Origin: Amanita rubescens
Taxonomy: Eukaryota; Basidiomycota; Agaricomycetes; Agaricales; Amanitaceae
Length of the DNA stretch: 64,000 nucleotides
Assembly: GCA_015039365.1 (NCBI GenBank)
Contig: WION01000002.1
Span: 558,001 to 622,000, forward strand
Reading direction: 5' to 3'
The notes below the pieces were generated by a model. That model ran no database searches. It worked only from the letters and a program-made list of their open reading frames with translations, and had not been told where the DNA came from. The translations under genes were made by a program, and so were the position numbers. This document shows positions 1 through 12,833 of this stretch, piece after piece. Every line of letters starts with the position of its first letter. Position 1 is the first letter of the stretch.

Positions 1-1374
1 TCTTGGTGATGGGTTCCCAACCCCCGCCGCCTTCGCCTTCGCCATCTTCCTCTCCCCAGCTGTCATCATCGGTCTCGTCACTTTCCTCTTCCTCCTCTTC
101 CTCCTCCCATTGGACATTCCGTTTTCCGCCCCAAGCAGCACTAGCACTTTTGCTTCTCTCATGCCCTTTCTTTCCTCCGTCATACCAGCCACCATTGTTA
201 GGTTGGCTCCACCCGCCTTCATTCCAGCCCTCATAACCGCCTTTAGCCTGATACCCTGGCCAACCATCACCATTCGAACCAGGTTGACCCCATGCAGCAG
301 CACCTTGAGCCATTGGTTTTGGCTGTTGCCCTAAAGCACTTATGGAAGCACCTTTACTGTTCCTCATTTCCCAAATGCCACGCGGTAGATGGGACGAGGA
401 TCCCTTGAGAACAGAGCTAGGCATGCCTGAAGGGATTGCCATGGAAACGGGCGGCGGCGGAACCTGAGGGGCAGGGGGTGGTACAGGGGATTCAACGCTG
501 GGCTTGTATACGCCGGGCTTGATCCACGAATGCCATGTAGCAGGCCCTGATGGTGGTACATATTGATGAGGTTGTGGTGGCATATCAACTGTCTTGCTTT
601 TATCTAGACGGGCCGCTGCATCGGAGGCCTTTGAAACGACGTTGGGTGGGGGAGGAAGCGGATTAGGTGCAACAGGCCGGTTAGAGAAAGACGTTGCGTA
701 TACACCAAAAGATGGACCGGATGGCTGCGTCGGCGGTCGTATCTGCGAAGGGTCTGGTTGAGTTTGAGGAGTTGTATCCCAATGTTGATTTGTGCTGTAA
801 TTAGCACTCATACGAGACGGCCCCTCGCTAATATAGTCTAGCTTAATTTCATCACTTGATCCAGGGACGTCACCCTCAAGTTCTGATCCTGGGTCTCCCG
901 CTGAACCAGGATGAGGGGACGACCGGTAATGCTTGCGTTGCTGGTCGAATGATACAGTACTGGGGGACCGCCTCCTCCACGAACTAGCTTGACTATGGGC
1001 ATCCATAGCGCCCGAATCTGGATAATCTCTGGATCCCTCTAGACGTGGCGACGGTACGTGACTTTGGCCGCCTGAGGCATGCCAGGTTCCGGCTGTGTCA
1101 CCGCCTACGTCCCAGTGATCGTTGGCAAACGAAGTCGGGTTGTCGTCCCCATGAACACTGCCTTGAGCTTATAATTAAATAGTCAGTTTGAGTTTAGACA
1201 AGAAGGGAAACCTGACTAACCCGCATAGCCACTTTCGGGTTCCTCAGGTATGGGAGAGGGCACAGACGGTGGAGGCAAGGAGATGGGCGGTTCCTCCTCT
1301 CTCTCAAAATTTTTTGTCTTTTCTTGTTTCTCAGGTTTAACAAGTTTTGATGTCTTCTTAGCACCCTTTCCCAT
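1..1374 (-). CDS. Partial Trp/Gly/Pro-rich low-complexity protein
   Basis: I do not recognise this gene. It starts at an ATG at 1374 (MGKGAKKTSKLVKPEK) and runs off the left edge, so the C-terminus is missing. A 53-bp intron (1220-1168) follows codon ~51. The protein opens with a Lys-rich tail, passes through long Pro/Ser-rich disordered sequence, then a Gly/Trp segment with repeated GW and GGW pairs (GGYEGWNEGGW), and reaches an acidic Glu/Asp run near the edge. No catalytic motif or membrane segment is visible. The divergent neighbour starts at 1753. GW-rich, disordered proteins often bind RNA or other proteins, but that is only analogy; the coding call rests on the long open frame and the clean intron. 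Confidence 0.6.
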
Positions 1375-1638
1375 CAGAGGTTATAGATGTTAGATGAGGA
1401 TATACAGGTCCGCAACCCGTGTATGTGATGATCTCTGTGATGGATCCCACGTTCAACGCTGTTGAAAATACTCCAGAAAAAAAGACGTGCCTTAGACTTT
1501 ACGCATGCCTTTCTCGGGTGACGGAAGAGGCTGCGTTGAGCGCGTCGGTAGCGCGCAATTGGAATAAGATCAGAGTTGACGGAGTGTGGGAGCGTGACGA
1601 TCAACACAGCCCCTGGAATATCTGTGTCAGGTACAACA

Positions 1639-1646
1639 TATATAAG
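1639..1646 (+). promoter_or_regulatory. TATA-box-like element
   Basis: TATATAAG lies about 107 bp upstream of the ATG at 1753, a plausible distance for a fungal core promoter with a ~75-nt leader. It is seen by motif only; no start-site data. Confidence 0.4.
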
Positions 1647-1752
1647 GGAGACCTGTGCGAGCGCCCTTCTTCGACTGGTTCTCCACCCTCCACTAAGCAC
1701 ACAAGCACACCGTCCGCGACGGAAGACTCAGGAGTCTTCGTGCATTCTTGAC

Positions 1753-2948
1753 ATGTTGACCATGTGCTGGAGCTGGTTTTTCGTTGCTATTTCTTTGTTG
1801 CTGGTTCAACCTACCCGAGCCCTCCACAACTACCACGAAATCCGCCAGGTAGTTCGATCACCAGATTTCACTGGATATAGGGCACTCTGGTTGCGTACTT
1901 TGTAAGTCTTTTCAGCCGTCAGATCTATCCATCTCACATTTGCAGGTATCTCGCCGGCAGGTCAACAAACAGCCATGAACCCAACACTCCCACCATCGTT
2001 GCCATAGTACTAGTGCTGATTGCACTAATACTTGGTGTTGTCATTTCGTTTTTGTGGTTCAGCAAACGCAGGACGGGAGATATGGCTGGTTATAGCGGCA
2101 TGGGGGGAGTTTGGGGTTGGTATGGCCGGCTTCGTTATGGCTCCCGACCTCCGGACATAGAGAAAGGCAGCACAAGTTTCCACAGCCGTTTCGCTGCCCT
2201 TCGGAGTGCAGGTCGAGATAAATTTGATCGCAGGCTACCGCCCCAAGTCATCGTTGAAGAACCTCCTGCGCCGCTTTTACCTCACATACAGAAATACCCT
2301 AGTCTCCTTGAGCGCGTAGGTGAAGCCGGGGCCAGTTCGCTTCTCTCCCGTTCGGCTTCTCAGAGTTCGCGTGCCTTGGCCCGACCTCCCCCAATACGTG
2401 GCTCAGGCCTGCCTGCACGGCCAGATAATTCGTGGCGCAAGGAGCCTCCAGACCTATCAACTCCACCTCTTCGCGAGATACCCTTAGAGATCCCTTCACC
2501 ACAGGCTACATCCCCCACGTCTCCAGTACCCCTTGATACTCCTCCAGGTACTGTCCCTACAAGGTTTGATCGTCGCCAGCCCCCCGGTTCTGCTATGAAG
2601 CCCGGGAGGCAGGATTCCGATCGCGCAGAGCGTGTGCGGGCGTTGCACATGGATTTGACACAGGATTTCCTGGGATTGGATTCTCCCATTGAGCGATCCG
2701 CAACGATGCGTGCTCCCAACAGTCATCGGGAGGATACATCCCAATTGAGGAAAGCGAAGACGGTGAAATCGGCCAAGAATTTACGGTTCATGCTACCCTC
2801 CTCGCCCAGAAATCTTTTATCAGCAGCGCCTCTCCGTTCAGCAATAGGCACTGGTGGAAACAACGGCAAAAGCAATTTGCGACCGCTTCTTAGCGCGTCA
2901 TTGACTTATTCTTCGGACTTAAAGCCACCAAAGACCGCATTCGTTTAG
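1753..2948 (+). CDS. Single-pass membrane protein with signal peptide, unknown function
   Basis: Two exons (1753-1901, 1946-2948; GTAAGT...TGCAG intron) give about 383 residues. The N-terminus is a signal peptide (hydrophobic core WFFVAISLLLV). A short lumenal or extracellular stretch follows, then one strong transmembrane helix around residues 70-92 (TIVAIVLVLIALILGVVISF) followed by basic SKRR, consistent with an N-out, C-in topology. The ~280-residue tail is Pro/Ser/Arg-rich and disordered. The plan resembles fungal wall-sensor or mid2-like proteins with a short ectodomain, but there is no WSC or Ser/Thr-rich ectodomain to support that name. I chose 1753 because it places the signal peptide directly after the start. 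Confidence 0.7.
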
Positions 2949-3223
2949 GGTTGTCGCATTTACATTAAGTCGATGTATATTTGTAGTTGCTGTCAATTCA
3001 AGGAGCCAGGTTACCTTTACCTCCTTTCATTACGAGTATGATGTGGCATTACAGAAGCAATTGTATCCACCGCTCGAGTACTTGCGACGACTCGCTCTCC
3101 CGAGAAAGCTTCGGATAAGCGAGGTTCGCCTCTTACTCTCCCTCTTCACCGGCCTCATCTATGCTACCTACTGTACTTTACCTATCTTTATGTAGTCTCC
3201 CGTTTTGTTCGTAGCCTAGTTCT

Positions 3224-3337
3224 CACAATGGACAGGGAGGTATTTCTGATGGTAAAAATAGGGGAGAATTGTTGGCAGAATTAAATATTTTGCCTTGGCA
3301 AAGCTCAAGATGAAAAATCACAAAAATGGTTGATTTC
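3224..3337 (+). repeat. Left terminal inverted repeat
   Basis: This end reads CACAATGGACAGGGAGGTAT onward. Read against the complement of 6161-6048 it matches at almost every position after the first ~10 bases, with only scattered substitutions (for example GTAAAAATA against GTAGAAATA). Confidence 0.85.
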
Positions 3338-3358
3338 GGGTAGGGCTCGGTGAATAAT

Positions 3359-3530
3359 AAAAGGGGTCTTGACTTAAATTTGACTTATTTGAAATAAGTA
3401 ATTTAAGTCAAAATAAGTGCCTTATTTTTGCCTTAATTGGACTTAATTTTACTTAATATTGCCTGGAATAAGGCAAAATAAGTCAGGTCTCATACTTATT
3501 TCAATTCAAATTTAAGTCAAGACCCCTTTT
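3359..3530. repeat. Palindromic MITE-like element, copy 1
   Basis: About 172 bp, opening AAAAGGGGTCTTGACTTAAA and closing with its complement. The interior is built from repeated GACTTAA/TTAAGTC units and is strongly AT-rich, so the single strand could fold into one long hairpin. It is homologous to the copy at 5504-5736. Confidence 0.8.
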
Positions 3531-5503
3531 CCTGATGTGAGTTCTAGTCCTCCTACAATTCTTTCACCCTGGTTCATAATTTCATTTGATTCTTGCTGTA
3601 ACTGATTGCATTGGACACTGACCAAACTGCTTTTATTCAAGTTTGCCCATGATGGCACAGTGCATCAGCCCTCAGGCTGGCTCCTCCAAAATGGTAGCAC
3701 TTGCAACAATCTTCTGATGTGGTGTGCAGAGGATGTCAAGGTCAAATTTGGATTGGTCAGATTGAGTGAAACTAATAGCTGTGCCTTGGCCTGCCAGATC
3801 TTGCTCATCCACTCATCTCCATCATGTTCTGTCACCACAAACAAAGGATGGTGAGTGATTGGTAAAGAAAGCTGGGGACAAGACTGTCTTAACCTGTATA
3901 AAGGGCAAAGCTCCCTTCAGGACTCAGCATCTCAAACTGTCACAGGTCACCCCTTCAGAGGACAAGGAACCTGGACATCAACCAGATCTAGGTGATTCTT
4001 GTATGCCCATTGTTTGTCTGTACTCTCCCCTCTGTTCACTTGCAGTGGTTGTCTCTTAATACCTCCAGTCATCAGGAAAATTCTCATTTGAATTTGCTAC
4101 AGTTGTATTGGAGCACCACACCAACCAACAACTTGGCCATGTAGGATTCTTCCAACCTGTGCATCACCAAGTGCATCACATCTACATTAGTATCAAGCAA
4201 TATCTACTTGCACAACATAAAGCACTGGTGGTGAAAATGCTGAACAGGTGTTCTTTATCCATATCAACCAAAACATCAACACAGGAATCAGTGCCATTTT
4301 CCAGAAACTGTCAATTGACCAGACTACCTGTTCTCATGAGATACAAGTCATACAACCATTGTTCTAGTATGCAACACTTTGGGAGCTGGATCCTGGAAAT
4401 GGCCTCAATACTTTGCAGTTGGCTGTACTATTATGATCTGTTTTGAACCCAGCAGGTGGGTACTCCATCAAAAGGCATAACTGTTTCTGGTTTGCTTGTG
4501 CAGTGAGGGAAATATTGCAGGACCATGATCTCTTTCCAAATCACCAGGTGGGTAACAGTGCTATGGTGGCTATTCTACAGGCCTGGAGCCTGCCTTGGGG
4601 TTCATCTAGGAATCCCAACAGCCAACAAGATCCAACAGGTTCAAAATTGATATACAGCCTATTTTTCACAAATTGGAAACCCAATCATCTAGGCATTTGT
4701 ACATGTACATCTTCTATGATCTCACTCCTGTTTTCTCATCACCAGTCATTCAGGTCAGCTTATTCCCATACCCCATACAAGTCCCCCAACATCCAGTCCA
4801 CACTTGTCTATGTTCCTTCTATAGAACCAACACATTTCTTCAAACTCAAACTTTCATCTTTTGGATTCTTCCTAGCAGCCATTTATGTACATGACTGTAT
4901 CATTCCTTAACATGATACTCTACCAATGTGTAACGGGCACCACTGTCTGTCACTAGTCACAGCAATTACCCAATATTAAATTTCATTAGCACAACTTGAG
5001 AGATTTACTATAAAACTCACAGCTCCACCATTGCCACTTGCAACACCATTGAGTCCTGAACCATTACCTGATGCTGGCTGAGATCATTGGTATTGTCACA
5101 TCCACTTGGGACTGGGTTTTGTCTAGGGAATGACTGGGGGTATACCCCTGTTGTTCCTTACTAGCCCTATTGGCAGCAGCAGCCCATTTACTACAGAAGA
5201 TAGGGGGAAGCATAATTGCCTGTTCTATCACTGCAGCTTCTGCAATCCATGAATCATGCCATGACACAGACTCAGTGAGGCTTGGAAGATTATCACCTAT
5301 GAGAGAATCAAGTGATAAGCTGAAGGTGTTGGGAAAACCTGACAGGGTCTCGACAACAATGATGGGAGTGTTTGGCCCTCAGTACATGAGAGGCAAACAG
5401 AAGTGGGGGATACAGTGTAAACTACATCCTATGTATGTACCTAAAATGTCCATGAGGATGCCATGAGAGCTGTCCAAAAGGGGAAAGCAAGCAAGCATCA
5501 GGT
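3531..5503. other. CpG-depleted transposon core with degenerate ORFs
   Basis: Across roughly 2 kb I find only about two CG dinucleotides (near 4931 and 5347), while flanking genes carry many. TG and CA are abundant. This is what cytosine methylation followed by deamination leaves. Short open frames exist (for example 4443-4910, with HNCFWFACAVREIL) but none matches a transposase I know, and they may be coincidental or decayed captured sequence. Confidence 0.6.
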
Positions 5504-5736
5504 AAAGGGGTCTTGACTTAAATTTGACTTATTGAAATAAGTAATTTAAGTCAAAATAAGTATTATTTTACCTTATTTTGCCTTAATTTGACTTAATATT
5601 GCCTGGATGGCTACAGTGCAATATTTGATTTAAGTAAAATTAAGTCCAATTAAGGCAAAAATAAGGCAAAATAAGGCAGATCTCATTATTTCAAATAGTA
5701 AGTCAAATTTAAGTCAAATTTAAGTCAAGACCCCTT
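5504..5736. repeat. Palindromic MITE-like element, copy 2
   Basis: About 233 bp with the same ends as copy 1 (AAAGGGGTCTTGACTTAAAT and its complement) and an internal insertion around CCTGGATGGCTACAGTGC that copy 1 lacks. A duplicated AAATTTAAGTC unit lies near the right end. The left flank CATCAGG mirrors the right flank CCTGATG of copy 1, so the inverted homology extends past the palindromes into the core. Confidence 0.8.
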
Positions 5737-6047
5737 GAGTTGGATTCACATAACCACTGAACAAAAGCAAATCCGGGCGGTTCAAGTACCTAATTATGTG
5801 CCTTCTGTTTCTGGGCCAAATCATCAACATCAGTGACCCACTGTTTTAATTTTCCGACTGTGATTTTCAGATAGCTCATCAGTCAATCTGAATCTAGTAT
5901 GTCTTTCAGAAGCTGTTACTGCAGGAGCCTTGAATAGACCTCAAAAATACACTCTTTCACCAGCATTCCAAAATCAATATTTTCGTGGACCCCGAATACT
6001 TGTAACTTTGGTTCAGTTGCTCTGAATTTACATCTGAAATGTTCCCT

Positions 6048-6161
6048 GAAATCAACCATTTTTGTAATTTTTCATCTTGGGCTTTGCCAAGGCAAAATAT
6101 TTAATTCTGCCAACAATTCTCCCCTATTTCTACCATCAGAAATACCTCCCTACCTGTTGTG
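6048..6161 (-). repeat. Right terminal inverted repeat
   Basis: The complement starts CACAACAGGTAGGGAGGTAT and mirrors the left end. Both ends have the same length, so neither has suffered large deletions. Confidence 0.85.
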
Positions 6162-6251
6162 TCTCCCTTATCCATACATCTCCTCTCTCAGCTGGCAAGG
6201 TTAGATTAGTAACCACAATTAACATTCTATAAGCTACTGCAGCTAGTACTA

Positions 6252-7854
<1,603 letters not shown>

Positions 7855-8183
7855 GCTATTCGGGAGAGGGAATACGAAAATAGCAATCGAATCGGAATGT
7901 TTTGACATCCGGCTTCGGCCGATCTTCCGAACGTATATATGGTACGGATCTCTCATACACCGCCGCATAGTCGAATTTCTCTATCATGAACCATAGCCGA
8001 TGACCTCTTTCTGAACAACATTTGCATGTCAATTCAGACTCTTGTCGCTTGAACCGAATATGAACGCATAAAACGATCACGTGTTGTCGCGCTCGTACTA
8101 AGTTAACCATCGACGCGTCGCGGTGATTACGTCTTGTGGACAACTCCGTCTCGAGCCCTGGTTTATTTCAGACTTTCACCATC
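7855..8183. promoter_or_regulatory. Divergent promoter, LYS12 / CDT2
   Basis: A 329-bp interval between two start codons on opposite strands. No convincing TATA box or Gcn4-type TGACTC site was seen. Confidence 0.5.
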
Positions 8184-10058
8184 ATGCCCTCAGACGACTG
8201 TACGGTGCACAGGCATGCCTTAGAGAACTGCACAAATAACCCAGGAACGCCCACTCATCGTCATAAACCTGAAGGCGTTTCGTTTTTATTACCTACTCCC
8301 CCAACCACGAGATCACGCGTCAATAGAGCAGAAAAGCGACGTGCAGGCGAGGATGGTTCGGGAGCGCTTCAAAAACGCGTCAAGATGGCCAAGGTAGACT
8401 ATGATCCGTTCCTCGACGACGACGTGGATTCGGACAGTAGTTCCAGCGCGTACGAGTCAGACAGCGATGACAACGTAGGGCTCACTCTCGTGAGAGCCCA
8501 CAGACAACGCAGAGCAGCTGCAAGCTTTCTATGCACGCGAATGACTTTGTTGATGAACCCTCTGTCAGCGTTCAATCCGCCACCTTGTACGGATATCCAT
8601 AATTCATGCTCGGGGAGATACTGAATATATCGCAGTGCCGACACGAATCATTCTCCAGTCCTATGTTTCGTCGCACAAGTCGGACATGTTTAAATGCGAG
8701 TCCGGGAACGAAAACACGTATTTAACCCCACCGTACGCGTGTTCCTACACACACAGTAAGCCGTCGGATATTTATCATAATTATCGCGTCTTTAACGTCT
8801 ATTTCCAGCCGCGAAGAGAGGAGGATCATCCCTCCTTGCCGTTTCTACGGAACAAGGGTCAGTTCATATTCTCAACACCACGAAGCGGAGAGATTGGGAT
8901 CCTGGTGAGGAACCCGCCAAACCCCGTATTTTCTCCTTAATGATGTTCTTTAGAACCTCAACGAACTACTCTCCAGCCTCATCATAACGGAGTCTTTGAT
9001 GTCAAGTGGAGTGCATCTGATCAACTTCTCGCAACCAGCTCGGCCGATCATTCTACGCGCATTACGTGCGTAGAAGCACAGAGCACGACGCACGTGCTAC
9101 GCGGACATGGGAGTACTGTGAAATGTGTTGCATGGAACCCGGGCCACAACGACTTGCTCGCTACGGGAGGGAGGGATGGGTCAATTTGCTTTTGGGACTT
9201 GCGAATGGGCAAAAAGAGAAAGTCGGGCGAAGAAGAAGACGATCATGCGACTTGTGAGCCTGTCATAGTGATCAAAGGTGCACATGAAGCCGCACATATC
9301 AATGGAGGAAAGGTCAATGCACAGCGAGGGAAGAAAAATCCGTTGCCGAAGACAGTCACTAGTTTGATTTATCCTGACGGAGAGCCCTATGGTCTTGTCA
9401 GCAGTGGGGCATTCGATGGGTACGTCTGGTATCGACGAAAATCTTAATATACTTAAAAGTTTCCAGCGTCCTGCGGTTTTGGGATCTCCGTCAACCAACA
9501 TCAAAACGAAAGCGAACGACCAAGTTAAAAACGCCAACTTGTCTGTACTCGACAGCCAGGGATCCAACAACCTTGAACGGATCTCGTCCGCGTGGGATTG
9601 TCAGTCTTGCAAGCGGTCATGGACCCACTGCAGGAGTGCTCTTTGGCCTAGGTGCAGACTCACGAGTGCACACCTATACACTACCTCGACTAGAGGCTCA
9701 GGAAAATGTAACGTTTGCGCATGAGCGCCTGCAGTCTAGTTCTTTCTATGTCGGACTCAGCTCGTCGCCCTGTGGTCAATGGTTAGCAAGTGGAGGTGGA
9801 ACAGCAATAAAAGGAAGCGCTTTTCTATTTGATGTGACCAATGCCGCAAGGCCGTGGAGGGAGCCGTCAGAAAGTCTGGAAGGCATAGAGCTGAAGGGGC
9901 AGATAGGAGAAGTAGGAGCAGTTGACTGGGCGCAGGATATGGTGGCATCATGCTCGGACGACGGAACGGTGAGGATCTGGAGACCAGACGTGGAAATACG
10001 AAGGAAATGTGCAGATGAGCCAGAGGAGCAGCAATGGAATTGGACTTGGGCGATGTAA
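8184..10058 (+). CDS. CDT2: WD40 substrate receptor of CRL4 ubiquitin ligase, Cdt2/DTL homologue
   Basis: Cdt2 recruits PCNA-bound substrates such as Cdt1 to the Cul4-Ddb1 ligase during S phase and repair. After a basic, acidic-patched N-terminus, exons encode PPYACSYTHTAKRGG, SLLAVSTEQGSVHILN, HHNGVFDVKWSASDQLLATS, ATGGRDGSICFWDLR, a basic insert, SSGAFDGVLRFWDLR, STFYV-like SSSFYVGLSSSPCGQWLASG and CSDDGTVRIWR. This order, including the insert before the fourth blade and the FYV segment, follows human DTL. The final WD dipeptides sit where WDxR (DDB1-binding) motifs are expected. Introns are at about 8497-8568, 8757-8809, 8908-8953 and 9420-9466; the first is the least certain. The long C-terminal tail of animal DTL is absent. 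Confidence 0.85.
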
Positions 10059-10256
10059 AATCACGTCGAAGTCAGCTTTCAATACTATTTAAAATAGGTG
10101 CAGAGAACTTACTCCACGACGTTGGTTTTCCTATACGCTGGGTGGGCCCGACACGTTCATCGAGGATAACTTAGGCGCGGAATTCATGACGACAGGGGCA
10201 CAGACAATTAATTGACTATAGCTTGCCACAAAACTAAAGTAACGGGGAAAAAGTCA

Positions 10257-11106
10257 TTAGGCTTTAAGAACCCGCTCTGATGTACGAAGAAGGTCGAACA
10301 AATTGACGCTAGTACAAGCCACCGCTTCAGGACCCTCATCGGCATATACGACGTAAAAAACTTTTTCTTGATCTGCAGTGATAAACGCCGGAATACGAAA
10401 GACTTCATAGCATGCTTCATCTTCGTTGATGGACACAAAAGTCTCCCTCTGAAGCAGCCCTGGAGAATGTTGATATTGGATTATCTCCGTCTCCTCGAGC
10501 AAAACACGAGGCAGATTGATGACCTCTTCCGACTTGAAAGCGCTAGCAGGGAGGGTGGTGGGATAGTCAGATGGCGCGGGTTCAGACCCTACGTGAATGG
10601 CAACGGGAGACTGGGGGAATACATAAGGATATTGTTTGCTTAAGAAGGTGTTAATAGGGATGCAGGCTAGACCAGAACATAAGCACGTACTCGAGCTCCA
10701 CTTTGCGACGAATGAATTCCAGATAAACTGCGTTCTCCGTATTCAGACACCTTTCTCATCAAGAGCCGGCAGAGAAAGTACCCAGCAGTGCACCACATGA
10801 AGGTGGCTAGTAGATTAGCATTATCACTCCGTCGAATTTATAGGCAGCATACTCGAGCACAGTTCTGCAGGACGTCTTGAGCACCTTCTCTGAATGTTCG
10901 ATGTAACGGTCGAATTCGTCATGGCGTGGCATGAAGCCCATTCGGTTCAGTGAGTTTGCCTTGTATTCTTGCTGTGCTTTAGTCAATGCTTCTACATCTC
11001 TGCGCAAGATGGCTGAGTGCTCTGTGCAGGTCCTTTCGTATCGATAGAGATCTTGGGACGCTTTGGCGATAATAGCCTGCTCTGCGGCTGTGAACTTTTT
11101 CGGCAT
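10257..11106 (-). CDS. Small protein with one predicted membrane helix, unrecognised
   Basis: I do not recognise the family. The first exon begins at 11106 (MPKKFTAAEQAIIAKASQDL) and is rich in charged helical sequence. A 46-bp intron (10852-10807) follows. The second exon encodes a hydrophobic TFMWCTAGYFLCRLLMRK, probably membrane-spanning, then ENAVYLEFIRRKVEL; these two stretches are in different frames, with one base too many around 10737-10738. A further intron leads to the last exon (KQYPYVFPQSPVAIH... to the stop at 10257), which ends in a compact domain, VFRIPAFITADQEKVFYVVY. ARG8 starts only 60 bp away on the other strand. Confidence 0.6.
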
Positions 11107-11166
11107 TGAAATCTAATCTGAGAGTATTACATAAATGAATACGAACAGCAATTCAAACTCACTCCC
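11107..11166. promoter_or_regulatory. 60-bp shared promoter between 10257-11106 gene and ARG8
   Basis: Only 60 bp separate the two start codons, so core promoters and 5' leaders must overlap or lie inside the coding sequences. The interval is AT-rich with no obvious TATA box. Confidence 0.5.
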
Positions 11167-12741
11167 ATGCTCCGGCTGGTCCCTCTACGTGTCGTGCAGC
11201 CTCAAGCGAGGTTGTATGCCAGTGCAGCTGGATCGCTACCATCTACACCCTCAAAAAAGTACATTGAGCCAACGCACAAGTTTGCGCAATCTCAAGTGAC
11301 AAAGGCGTTTATCCAACGTTCGGCTCGGTACATCTTACCTGTCTACATTCGTCCCGATTTCGTCCTATCACACGGAAAAGGATCTTATGTATGGGACACG
11401 GAGGGAAACAAGTTTTTGGATTTCACAGCAGGAATCGCCGTAACCGCGCTCGGACATGCTGATGAGGGCGTAACCAAGGTAACAAATCTCTGACTCATGT
11501 TTGTCGGTCATATGTATTCGTGAACAGGTAATGACAGAACAAGCTGGCAAGCTGCTACACACCAGTAATGTCTATTATCACGAATGGGCACCCAAGCTTG
11601 CCGAGCTTTTAGTCACGCTTACACAAAAAGAGGGCGGATTGGGATACGCAGTCAATTCTGCCCCTGAACCGACGGCAAAAGTCTTTTTCGCCAATACTGG
11701 AACAGGAGGCGAACGAGGGGGCACTAAAAATCGCGCGCAAGATTGGCAAGGACAGGTGGACTGCCGAGACGGGTATAGCATGGGAGTCTGATCCTAGCAA
11801 ATGCCCTAAAACGCGCATTGCTTGTTTTGAAAACTCCTTCCATGGACGGAGTATGGGTTCCGTCAGTGTTACGATCAACGCCAAGTACCAGAACCCTTTT
11901 ACCCCGCTGATTCCGGGGGTAGACTGTGGGCAAATTGAATGATCTAGATTGCATTTCCAAGATTGTCACTAAAGATACATGCGCCGTTATTGTGGAGCCC
12001 ATTCAAGGTGAAGGTGGGATCAATGCTGCTGATATAGAGTGGTTGCGTGCCTTGAGAAAACGCTGTAACGAAATGGGAGCAGTGCTGATATATGATGAGA
12101 TCCAGGTAATGTTTAAATGCAGCATCAAATTATTAGGTTGTATTGATTGACTGTATAGAGCGGTATCTACCGGGCGGGTGATTTGTGGGCTCACTCAAAA
12201 TACCCCATAGAATGTCATCCGGACATAGTGACCATGGCCAAGCCATTGGCTAATGGATATCCGATCGGAGCGATACTCATGAAAGAGGAGATAGCTTCTG
12301 CCATGAGTGCTGGTACGTATCGGAGTGTCAGACCGAAAAAGGATTACTAACCTTAGTACAGGGGCACATGGTACAACATTTGGTGGATCGCCGCTGGCGT
12401 GTGCGATCGGTCATCATGTATTGAACCGATTATCCGAGCCGACATTCGCAGCGAAAATGAAGGAGACGAGTGGTTACCTGAGGGAAAGGTTGGAATTATT
12501 GCCCAGGTGGTTCCCAGAGATCCTGCAAGACAAGATACGGGGACGGGGATTGATACTTGGGCTTGGATTCAAGGACGGGCAGGATGCTGGTAGGATTGTT
12601 GGACTGGCACGTGAGCGGGGATTGTTTGTGCTGACAGCGGGGAAAGATGCAGTGCGACTAGTGCCGAGTCTTACGATTGACCGAGAGGAGATAGATGCGG
12701 CGGTTGAGGTACTGGAGGGAAGCTTAGCAGCGCTGAGGTAG
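11167..12741 (+). CDS. ARG8: Acetylornithine aminotransferase, apparent frameshifts
   Basis: A PLP-dependent class-III aminotransferase that converts N-acetylglutamate semialdehyde to N-acetylornithine in mitochondria. Visible are a mitochondrial presequence, [70 protein letters not shown], the PLP lysine in [29 protein letters not shown] and the C-terminal [11 protein letters not shown]. Two single-base excesses break the frame: near 11705 (the conserved [14 protein letters not shown] appears only after dropping one G) and near 11925 (PGVDVGKLND after dropping one T). With both corrected the protein is full length and otherwise excellent. Introns lie near 11480-11527, 12107-12158 and 12313-12360. 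It could be a mildly decayed allele, but sequence error is likelier because everything else is conserved. Confidence 0.88.
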
Positions 12742-12833
12742 ACCCGAGTATAATAATATAACCGGCGTTGAATATATTACGCGGGCCATCCCGAGAAATA
12801 TAAAAAAAATCGACCGCTCCTCCTTGCTCTCCC

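Larger units (their letters stand above)
3224..6161. mobile_element. Non-autonomous DNA transposon with 114-bp TIRs (CACTA-like termini)
   Basis: The ends at 3224-3337 and 6048-6161 are near-perfect inverted copies beginning CACAA. A 3-bp direct repeat TCT (3221-3223 and 6162-6164) immediately flanks them. A 3-bp target duplication with CAC-type termini fits the CMC/CACTA superfamily, though three bases are weak evidence. Inside are two palindromic elements and a ~2 kb CpG-depleted core. No transposase motif is recognisable in any frame; the internal open frames are short and unlike known proteins. It sits between the end of the membrane-protein gene and the end of LYS12, so both flanking genes are intact. 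Confidence 0.75.

Noticed and set aside
3359..5736. Palindromes as a CRISPR array or replication origin
   Set aside because: Only two copies, in inverted orientation, AT-rich and MITE-like; no spacers.
11700..11710. Programmed +1 frameshift in ARG8
   Set aside because: No slippery heptamer or stimulatory structure recognised, and similar one-base excesses occur in unrelated genes with different contexts.
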